NCBI GenBank assembly: GCA_031285115.1
Contig: JAITWU010000364.1
Location: forward strand, 1 to 13,281
DNA from: Azonexus sp.
GTDB lineage: Bacteria; Pseudomonadota; Gammaproteobacteria; Burkholderiales; Rhodocyclaceae
Length of the DNA stretch: 13,281 nucleotides
Direction of reading: 5' to 3'
A model generated the notes under the pieces. It was not told the origin of the DNA and did no database searches. It saw only the letters and a list, made by a program, of their open reading frames with translations. Positions 7,885 through 13,281 of this stretch are shown here, in pieces (within the stretch, counting starts at the first letter, position 1; each line of letters starts with the position of its first letter). Both the position numbers and the translations under genes were made by a program.

Positions 7885-8076
7885 GAGCTTGTTCAAAGTC
7901 TTTCCCCGATGTACGAGACCATCGGGTATGGGGCACGATTCCCAAGCGGCATCAGCCGCGAGCAATTCGAGCCGATTTGCCCTCTGCTGGAGAGTGCCCG
8001 CAAAAAGACTGCTCTTCGCAAGGTCGATCGCCTTGTCGTAGTCCTCAGATTTGAAGAGCAAGCAGCAAATATTTAG
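7885..8076 (+). pseudogene. IS5-family transposase N-terminal remnant
   Basis: Frame 7909-8076 encodes 55 residues in which SGISREQFEPICPLLESARKKT and the following RKVD match the N-terminal helical domain typical of IS5-family transposases; full proteins of this type are several hundred residues and carry a DDE domain, absent here. Similarity ends at about 8028 and the rest of the frame to the stop is unlike the family. GAGCTTGTTCAAAGTC at 7885-7900 may be the original left terminal inverted repeat, but no matching right end is seen before the next gene. This is therefore a decayed, non-functional insertion. It separates the redox operon from the MarR gene and probably truncated the short frame at 7805. 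Confidence 0.6.
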
Positions 8077-8077
8077 T

Positions 8078-8094
8078 TCTGGACTGTTGCCAGA
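8078..8094. promoter_or_regulatory. Short inverted repeat upstream of the MarR gene
   Basis: TCTGG-7-CCAGA forms a 17-bp dyad about 40 bases before the MarR start. The TTGCCA inside it (8087 region) could act as a -35 element, with TATCAT about 20 bases downstream as a poor -10 match. MarR regulators often bind dyads in their own promoters, so autoregulation is possible. The dyad is short and could be chance. Confidence 0.25.
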
Positions 8095-8131
8095 TTAAAA
8101 TATCGTCCTTCGTATCATCCAATGTGATTAC

Positions 8132-8653
8132 ATGCCCTCGCCCGACAGTACCGAAAGCGCCTCACTGCCCGCGTCCGCGCCTTCCGGCGATCTGCGCGCG
8201 CCTTTCGGCGACGATCATGAGTCCCTGCGTATGTGGGTGCGCCTGGTCGGCTGTTACCACCTGATGGAAATCGGACTTCGCAATGAGTTGCGCACCAAGT
8301 TCGACACGACGCTGCCGCGTTTCGACCTGATGTCGCAGCTCTACCGCTATCCCGACGGTCTCAAAATGAAGGACTTGTCGCGGCTGCTGCTCGTCACCTG
8401 CGGCAACATCACCGGCTTGACCGACCGTCTGGTCGAAGATGGCATGATCCAGCGCCGCGACAACCCCGAGGATCGCCGCGCCTACCACATCGTTCTGACG
8501 GCCAAAGGCAAGAAAGCTTTCGAGGCCATGGCCGAGGATCACGAGCGTTGGGTCAGCGCGGCGCTCTCCGGACTGGCGAAAAAAGATCAGCAGCATCTGT
8601 CTGAACTGCTGAGCAAATTGAAGCGCCATCTCACCAGCTTGCCGACGTCCTGA
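8132..8653 (+). CDS. MarR-family transcriptional regulator
   Basis: 173 residues. After a roughly 30-residue Ser/Pro-rich tail, residues from about 31 onward form a standard MarR protein: dimerisation helices (MWVRLVGCYHLMEIGLRNEL), a recognition region (MKDLSRLLLVTCGNITGLTDRLVEDG) and the wing signature IQRRDNPEDRRAYHIVLTAKG with the conserved D-x-R-R. The long C-terminal helix follows. MarR proteins are dimeric repressors relieved by small ligands; BadR and CouR show that the family controls aromatic-acid and acyl-CoA pathways. Its place between the BamB-like operon and a MaoC hydratase makes an acyl-CoA ligand plausible, but nothing in the sequence identifies it. The ATG at 8132 has no good ribosome site; a start at the MWVR methionine is possible but would trim the first helix closely. 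Confidence 0.93.
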   Translation: MPSPDSTESASLPASAPSGDLRAPFGDDHESLRMWVRLVGCYHLMEIGLRNELRTKFDTTLPRFDLMSQLYRYPDGLKMKDLSRLLLVTCGNITGLTDRLVEDGMIQRRDNPEDRRAYHIVLTAKGKKAFEAMAEDHERWVSAALSGLAKKDQQHLSELLSKLKRHLTSLPTS

Positions 8654-8684
8654 AAACGGGACAGCGGCGACCGCGGCCTGTGTC

Positions 8685-9563
8685 ATGGCGCTTGATTACC
8701 AGACCCTGAAAAACTGGCCTTTTGGCCCGGTCGAGCAGACCTGGAGCCAACGCGACACCATGCTTTACGCGCTGGCGCTCGGCTGTGGTGCCGATTCCGG
8801 CAATGCGGACAATCTGCGTTTCGTCTATGAGGAAGGCCTGCGCGCTCTGCCGACCATGGCGACCGTCCTCGGCTACCCCGGTTTCTGGATGATGCAGGAA
8901 GCCAGCGGCATCGACTGGCGGCGCGTGGTGAACGGCGAGCAACGGCTCATCCTGCATCGTCCCCTGCCGACTGCAGGCCGTTTCATCGGGCGCAGCCGGG
9001 TGACGCACATTACCGACAAGGGCAAGGTCGGCGCGCTGGTGGTCACCGCGCGTGAACTGAGCAACGCCGTTACTGGCGATTTGCTGGCCACCGTGCAAAC
9101 CGTGACCGTTTGCCGTGGTGACGGCGGCTACAGCGCCACTGGCCAGCCCAGCGACGAACCGCTGCCGCCCTTGCCCGGGCCGCCGGCCGACCGTTCCCCG
9201 GATGACGTGATCGACTTGCCAACCCGTCCCGAAACGGCGCTGATTTACCGTCTGGTCGGCGGCGACATGAATCCGCTGCACGCCGACCCGCGTAGCGCCG
9301 CCGCCGCTGGCTTCGAACGGCCCATCCTGCATGGACTGGCCAGCTTCGGCCTGGTCGGCCGCGCCGTGCTTGCCGTCTGTTGTGGCGGTGATCCGACCCG
9401 CTTGACCGCGCTCGCTGCGCGGTACTCGGCCCCGGTTTTCCCTGGCGAGACGCTACGCACGGAAATCTGGCGCATCGGGCAACAGGCGCATTTCCGTGCC
9501 AGCATTCCGGCACGCAACGCGCTGGTGCTCAGTCACGGCCTGGCTCGATGCGCGGCCGCCTGA
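8685..9563 (+). CDS. MaoC-like / hydratase-2-type enoyl-CoA hydratase
   Basis: 292 residues, the size of a double hot-dog hydratase. The N-terminal half is the substrate-holding MFE-2 N-type repeat (LRALPTMATVLGYPGFWMM). The C-terminal half has the hydratase-2 motif Y188-RLVGG-D194-M-N196-PL-H199; Asp and His five residues apart are the catalytic pair in this family. These enzymes add water to trans-2-enoyl-CoA to give (R)-3-hydroxyacyl-CoA, and relatives act on fatty acids, steroid side chains or aromatic-pathway intermediates. It starts 31 bases after the MarR gene on the same strand and is probably co-transcribed with it. Its ribosome site is weak. No terminator is evident after it. It may supply a hydration step for products of the upstream reductase, but that link is positional only. 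Confidence 0.91.
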   Translation: MALDYQTLKNWPFGPVEQTWSQRDTMLYALALGCGADSGNADNLRFVYEEGLRALPTMATVLGYPGFWMMQEASGIDWRRVVNGEQRLILHRPLPTAGRFIGRSRVTHITDKGKVGALVVTARELSNAVTGDLLATVQTVTVCRGDGGYSATGQPSDEPLPPLPGPPADRSPDDVIDLPTRPETALIYRLVGGDMNPLHADPRSAAAAGFERPILHGLASFGLVGRAVLAVCCGGDPTRLTALAARYSAPVFPGETLRTEIWRIGQQAHFRASIPARNALVLSHGLARCAAA

Positions 9564-9755
9564 TGTTATGCGGTCATTGCGCTAGATAAAGCCAATTAGA
9601 TTCCGTAAATACGCGCAATTCCCGCAATCATAGGATGGAATATTGCAAAATTTTTCAATTAACATTGAATAAATTGATGTTATATATAAAAAAAGAATAA
9701 CATCAATGATTACAATCGTCGGGTCGTATCGGTTCCAATTCCGACAAGGCCTTCT
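9564..9755. promoter_or_regulatory. AT-rich intergenic promoter region
   Basis: This 192-base spacer is much richer in A and T than the surrounding DNA. It probably carries the promoter of the secreted protein gene at 9756. TTGCAA (about 9642-9647) followed 17 bases later by TGAATA, and the TATATAAA stretch at 9683-9690, are the best sigma-70-like candidates, none strong. The inverted repeat listed separately overlaps the second. AAGG at 9746-9749 is the ribosome site, 6 bases before the ATG. Confidence 0.45.
9673..9707. repeat. Perfect 11-bp inverted repeat with 13-base spacer
   Basis: ATTGATGTTAT (9673-9683) and its exact complement ATAACATCAAT (9697-9707) flank ATATAAAAAAAGA. The arrangement fits either an operator for a dimeric regulator lying over the likely core promoter of the 9756 gene, or a hairpin in its 5' leader. 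It lacks the GC-rich stem of a normal terminator. An imperfect half-copy (TAACATTGA) lies just upstream at about 9659-9667. Confidence 0.6.
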
Positions 9756-12380
9756 ATGCGCGCTATCAACCCTTTGTTTCCATTCGAGTTTTCCCTCCGC
9801 GCCACGGCTTCTTTACTGATTTTGGCGACGATCGTTTTTTCCATGCCCGTCAAGGCGGCTTGCTCAATAGTTTATGGAACTGTAGTGACCACCCCTGTAG
9901 CCATGGGGACGGGAAACAGTTGTAACGCTATTCAAGCCGGAACTGGCGGCAATATTATTGCTCCCAGCGTGACCATAACGGGCACGCCGCCCGCTTCCCC
10001 GGCGTTTCCAGGGTATTACGTGTATGCGCATGACGGCGGATCAATCAATTTCAGCGGTTCGAGCGTTGTCAATGTAACAATGGGGCAGCAGACACTGGTG
10101 GCGGGAGATCCGACAACCGCGACAACCCGGTCGGCGCTTGCCGCCATCGGCTCCTCGTCCCAAATCGATGCCAGAGACGGAACAAAAATCACCGTCGCCA
10201 ACGCGGGTCACGGAATATACATGCGGGACGGCGGGCAGGTGCTTATTGACAACTCTACTGTCATCGAAGTGGATTCATCGGGATTCGGAATCGTGGTTGA
10301 CAATACGACCACCACGTTGAAGGATAATCCGAAAATTACAATTATTGGCTTCAACACATCCACTTTTGGCAATGGCTTGCAAGTGAGGAACGGCGGAAAT
10401 ATCACCATTCAGGATTCATTGATGATCGAGGGAGAAACGAGCAATACGCCTGCCGATGACGGAGGAATCAAGGGAATTGAGGTGACATGTACCGCGAATG
10501 GCGCAGCGGGCGCATCGTGCGGCTCGAGTACACCGGGCGGCAAAGTGACGATTGCTCCAGGCGCTCATGTAGACATGCGGCTTTCAAACATGCAGGGAGT
10601 AAACGTGTATGGCGTCAACGCCACATCCGGAGGACAGTTTTTAGGTGGCAACATGACGATTGACGTGCTCAATGATATGAATACATCCACAGTGTGCGCC
10701 AACTCGAGTAATCGGCTCACCTGCCAGGCTTATGGTTATGGTTTCAGATCGACGGATATCACCGCCACGGGTGACCGTTCTTTTATTGACGGAACCAACA
10801 GCACGATAACGCTGCATCCGGGCACCCGCAACGCGACTGGCGCGGCCATGCTCAATGGCGGTCTTGTGGAGATGGACCACACCACCACGATTACCTCCAC
10901 CAGCAATGGGGCCGCCCCTTGGGATAATTTGGGCATCAAAGTCGATAGAACCGTGGTGCCGGACGGCACGGTGGGGTCGGGGCAGACGCTTACGATGAAC
11001 GGAATAAGCGGTATCGGCCTTTTGGCCACTGCAACGGCCAATGCGATTCCGGTCTCCTCGTCCATCAGCGTGGAGCAGTTCACGGTGCGAGGTACGGGTA
11101 CCCGGCTGGGCATGACCGCGAATGCGGGCAGCATTATCACGGCCACTGGCGGCAGCAGCGTGACCGCCAACATCTATACCGGACCACTCTATAACTATGC
11201 AAACTATGACGGCACACCGGTTTCAGCCGCGCTTGAGGTCGCTGGATCGCCGGCGTCGAACGCAGTGGGGGCTCCGTATTTGGGCGGCACGATCAATCTC
11301 GTTGATTCAATTGCGACATTGCTGGGTGATACGTCGACGGGAACCATCGGAAATAACGGGCTGACGCCCGACCAGACCGCTGGAGGCATCACCGCGCTGT
11401 ATACGGATGATGCTTATCCCAATGCCGTCAACCTCGATAACTCAAAGCTGATGACCGAAACCGCGTTCGGAATAACCGCGCTGGGCAGCCGCGTGGACGT
11501 AACCCTGACGAATGGCTCGGAGGCCTCCGGCGGTGATTGTTCGACAACGGATTTGATTGCAGCCGGCGGCTGCCGGCTGGCGCAGTCCATTCTCGACCAG
11601 TACGGTGACCCGAGTTTCGCCCTTCTTACCGCAAAAAGCGCGTCGATCATGAAAGGCAATGCGCTCGCGGATACGGACAGCACCTTGAATATGAGGTTGT
11701 CGGAAAGTTCGCAATGGATCGGAGCGGCGCTCAACGTCACCAACGTGGGTTTGATCAGTCCCAGTACGTGGGTAATGACGGCCAATTCCACCGTGTCCAA
11801 AACGACGCGCAATGCGGGTCTGATCGATTATGTCGGTCCGCCGAAAGGCAGTGATCTGACGGATCTCGCGAGCTACAAGACGCTGACGACGCAAAACTTC
11901 GCCGGCGCTGGCGGCACGGTCAGTCTCAATACTTATCTCGGAGACGACTCTTCGCCATCGGACCGGCTGGTGATCAATGGCGGCGCTGCTACTGGCACCA
12001 CCTATCTGAAGATCGCCAATACAGCGGGCCTCGGCATGTTGACGACGGGCGATGGCATCCTCGTCGTGGAAACCATAAGCAACGGTACGACCGACGGCAC
12101 GACGGCTTTGGACGCCTTCGCGCTGGCGTCCCCTGTCGCGGCGGGCGGTTATGAATACGAACTTTTCCGCGGCTGCCTGGTAGCGGCAACGTGTTCGAAC
12201 ACCGATCGGAACAACTGGTATTTGCGCAGCAAGGCGGCGGCTCCAAGAAATAGCGATGTCGCGGCTGTTCCCGCTCTTGGCCCGGTGGCGCTGGCCGCGC
12301 TGGCGCTTACGTTGATGTTACTGGCGCTTCGGCAAAACCAAAAGCGCCTTGGCGCGCGGACGCGGAAACCGAAAAATTAA
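9756..12380 (+). CDS. Secreted beta-helix / autotransporter-passenger-like surface protein with C-terminal anchor
   Basis: 874 residues. A Sec signal peptide is visible (basic start, hydrophobic LLILATIVFSMPVKA, cleavage near residues 34-35). The mature part is rich in Gly, Ser, Thr and Asn with recurring beta-helix turns such as HDGGSINF, RDGGQVLI and RNGGNITI. Residues of about 705-825 resemble the end of pertactin-type autotransporter passengers (GGTVSLNTYLG, DRLVINGGAATG, NNWYLRS). The expected outer-membrane beta-barrel is missing: the protein ends with VPALGPVALAAL, a hydrophobic helix (about 840-858) and a basic tail, resembling IPTL-type C-terminal sorting signals. A surface or envelope-anchored adhesin-like role is an inference. 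GC content is lower than in its neighbours, suggesting separate acquisition. It has its own AT-rich promoter region and a downstream terminator, so it is a single-gene unit. Confidence 0.78.
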   Translation: MRAINPLFPFEFSLRATASLLILATIVFSMPVKAACSIVYGTVVTTPVAMGTGNSCNAIQAGTGGNIIAPSVTITGTPPASPAFPGYYVYAHDGGSINFSGSSVVNVTMGQQTLVAGDPTTATTRSALAAIGSSSQIDARDGTKITVANAGHGIYMRDGGQVLIDNSTVIEVDSSGFGIVVDNTTTTLKDNPKITIIGFNTSTFGNGLQVRNGGNITIQDSLMIEGETSNTPADDGGIKGIEVTCTANGAAGASCGSSTPGGKVTIAPGAHVDMRLSNMQGVNVYGVNATSGGQFLGGNMTIDVLNDMNTSTVCANSSNRLTCQAYGYGFRSTDITATGDRSFIDGTNSTITLHPGTRNATGAAMLNGGLVEMDHTTTITSTSNGAAPWDNLGIKVDRTVVPDGTVGSGQTLTMNGISGIGLLATATANAIPVSSSISVEQFTVRGTGTRLGMTANAGSIITATGGSSVTANIYTGPLYNYANYDGTPVSAALEVAGSPASNAVGAPYLGGTINLVDSIATLLGDTSTGTIGNNGLTPDQTAGGITALYTDDAYPNAVNLDNSKLMTETAFGITALGSRVDVTLTNGSEASGGDCSTTDLIAAGGCRLAQSILDQYGDPSFALLTAKSASIMKGNALADTDSTLNMRLSESSQWIGAALNVTNVGLISPSTWVMTANSTVSKTTRNAGLIDYVGPPKGSDLTDLASYKTLTTQNFAGAGGTVSLNTYLGDDSSPSDRLVINGGAATGTTYLKIANTAGLGMLTTGDGILVVETISNGTTDGTTALDAFALASPVAAGGYEYELFRGCLVAATCSNTDRNNWYLRSKAAAPRNSDVAAVPALGPVALAALALTLMLLALRQNQKRLGARTRKPKN

Positions 12381-12382
12381 CC

Positions 12383-12410
12383 TCGCCCTTCCAAAAGGGC
12401 GACGTATTTT
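12383..12410 (+). terminator. Rho-independent terminator of the surface-protein gene
   Basis: TCGCCCTT (12383-12390) and AAGGGCGA (12395-12402) form a perfect 8-bp stem with a CCAA loop, followed by CGTATTTT. It starts 3 bases after the stop at 12380. The T run is short and offset, so termination may be partial. The remaining spacer to 12526 shows no gene. Confidence 0.62.
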
Positions 12411-12526
12411 CGATGAGACGCTGCTGGCGCGGCCCTGTCCAAGCGACATTCCGCCAAGCCGTGCAGCTCGGAAAAATCAACGGCGACGTCAGGCGGACTT
12501 GCCGCCGTCCCCGTGAATTTCGATGA

Positions 12527-12556
12527 AATAAAAAGACGCCCGCGTTGAGCCGGGCG
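12527..12556 (-). terminator. Rho-independent terminator of rpsT
   Basis: Read on the minus strand, CGCCCG and CGGGCG form a 6-bp GC stem with an 8-base loop, followed directly by TCTTTTTATT. It lies about 43 bases after the rpsT stop, the expected position. Confidence 0.78.
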
Positions 12557-12598
12557 AATTGAAAAAACCGGGCGAGCGCGCTGCTTGCGCAGCCGCTT

Positions 12599-12862
12599 TC
12601 AAGCCATCGACTTCACTGCGGCCGACAGACGGCTCTTGTTGCGCGCGGCGGTGTTCTTGTGAATGATGTTCTTGTCGGCGATCTTGTCGATCGTGCCGCT
12701 TGCTTTGCGCAGCACTTCGGCGGCGGCTTGTTTGTCGCCCGCGGCAATTGCCTTGCGCACGGATTTGACCGCCGAGCGCACGCGCGAGCGCAGCGATTTG
12801 TTGTGTTGGCTGGCGGCAAGGTTCTGACGGACGCGCTTGCGCGCTTGCTTGGTATTGGCCAT
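12599..12862 (-). CDS. rpsT: 30S ribosomal protein S20
   Basis: 87 residues beginning [14 protein letters not shown] and ending in [11 protein letters not shown], with the Lys/Arg/Ala-rich helical composition and full length of bacterial S20, which binds 16S rRNA early in small-subunit assembly. The start at 12862 is set by the conserved MANTKQA terminus and by AGGAAG about 6 bases upstream on the minus strand; an open stretch of 13 further codons is leader. It is transcribed divergently from murJ, a common betaproteobacterial arrangement. Confidence 0.98.
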   Translation of the reverse strand: MANTKQARKRVRQNLAASQHNKSLRSRVRSAVKSVRKAIAAGDKQAAAEVLRKASGTIDKIADKNIIHKNTAARNKSRLSAAVKSMA

Positions 12863-12921
12863 TTCGCTTCCTGTGATCGGGCCGCGCGCGCATGCGCCCA
12901 AGAGGGCCCGGAAAGCTCTAC

Positions 12922-12950
12922 ACTATATCAGAGTCGCTGATTTTGAACAA
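12922..12950 (-). promoter_or_regulatory. Sigma-70-type promoter of rpsT
   Basis: On the minus strand TTGTTC (12945-12950) and TATAGT (12922-12927) are separated by exactly 17 bases, a good -35/-10 pair about 60 bases before the rpsT start. No other candidate in the divergent spacer is as good. A separate plus-strand promoter for murJ is expected here but is not clear. Confidence 0.65.
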
Positions 12951-13001
12951 CTTTTTACCGGCGACCCGCATTCATCCGCACTCGCTGTTTTTGGCCACCG
13001 T

Positions 13002-13281
13002 TTGAACCTCCTCCGCGCCGCCGCCGCCATCTCCAGCCTGACGATGCTGTCGCGCGTCACCGGACTGGTGCGCGATCTGCTGATCTCGCGCATCTTCGGC
13101 GCCACGATGGCCACCGATGCGTTCAACGTCGCTTTCCGCCTGCCGAATCTGCTGCGCCGTCTGTTCGCCGAAGGCGCGTTTCAGCAAGCCTTCGTGCCCG
13201 TGCTGGCCGACGTGCGCCGCCGCGCCGGCGAAACCGCGATGCGTTCGATGGTCGATCACGTGGCCTCGGCGTTGTTCTGGG
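13002..13281 (+). CDS. murJ: Lipid II flippase MurJ (MviN), N-terminal part, runs off the window
   Basis: 93 codons are present. The deduced start [20 protein letters not shown], followed by a GLVRD motif, [24 protein letters not shown] and QAFVPVL, is the unmistakable N-terminus of MurJ, the inner-membrane MOP-family protein that flips lipid II to the periplasm for peptidoglycan synthesis. The start is TTG at 13002: it gives the family's conserved MNLL beginning, and no in-frame ATG lies just upstream. The ribosome site is weak, and together with TTG suggests modest translation. First transmembrane helix and the conserved LPNLLRR loop are intact. Confidence 0.96.
   Translation, partial: MNLLRAAAAISSLTMLSRVTGLVRDLLISRIFGATMATDAFNVAFRLPNLLRRLFAEGAFQQAFVPVLADVRRRAGETAMRSMVDHVASALFW

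Noticed and set aside
7777..8061. Minus-strand frame with a TPR-like stretch (SEDYDKAIDLAK)
   Set aside because: Only one short helix-like match, antisense to the recognisable transposase remnant, with no ribosome site; probably chance.
12492..12506. Inverted repeat GGCGG-5-CCGCC between the surface-protein gene and rpsT
   Set aside because: It is short, with no T run on either strand; the terminators on both sides are already accounted for.
1..13281. CRISPR arrays, tRNA or rRNA genes, intact insertion sequence
   Set aside because: No regularly spaced repeats, cloverleaf-like segments or complete transposase with paired terminal repeats were seen.

Overview
The window looks like a high-GC betaproteobacterium, probably Rhodocyclales-like. 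The basis is the GC-rich codon use, the divergent rpsT/murJ pair at the right end, the MarR and MaoC families present, and a surface protein that appears to end in an IPTL-type C-terminal anchor. This assignment is inferred from gene content; no database was consulted.

Bases 1-7775 hold a tight, co-directional redox operon, cut at its 5' end by the window edge. It encodes, in order, an HdrA-like flavoprotein (partial), an MvhD-like iron-sulfur protein, NuoE-, NuoF- and NuoG-like proteins, and a tungsten-enzyme of the aldehyde:ferredoxin oxidoreductase (AOR) family. The first five follow the order BamE-F-G-H-I of the ATP-independent class II benzoyl-CoA reductase complex of strict anaerobes such as Geobacter. 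The AOR-family protein resembles BamB, the ring-reducing subunit, from its first residues to its last. Here bamB is last in the operon, whereas in Geobacter it comes first, and no BamC-like ferredoxin gene lies next to it. BamC and BamD (HdrB/D-like) equivalents would have to lie upstream of base 1 or elsewhere. The inferred design is a cytoplasmic complex: the NuoEFG-like module exchanges electrons with a soluble carrier, the MvhD/HdrA-like module splits or relays them (possible flavin-based bifurcation), and the W-pterin subunit reduces an aromatic acyl-CoA. Several cofactor-site residues differ from the textbook families (NuoF-like NAD/FMN loops, the HdrA ferredoxin Cys-to-Asp change, BamB pocket residues), so the substrate and electron donor are open.

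Bases 7776-8131 form a scar: a short truncated reading frame, then the N-terminal remnant of an IS5-type transposase. Bases 8132-9563 encode a MarR regulator and a MaoC/hydratase-2-type acyl-CoA hydratase. An AT-rich spacer with a perfect 11-bp inverted repeat leads into a large secreted beta-helix/autotransporter-passenger-like protein (9756-12380). That protein lacks a beta-barrel and ends in a hydrophobic anchor with a basic tail, followed by a hairpin terminator.

The right end is core genome: rpsT (S20) on the minus strand with its own promoter and terminator, and the first 93 codons of murJ on the plus strand from a TTG start.
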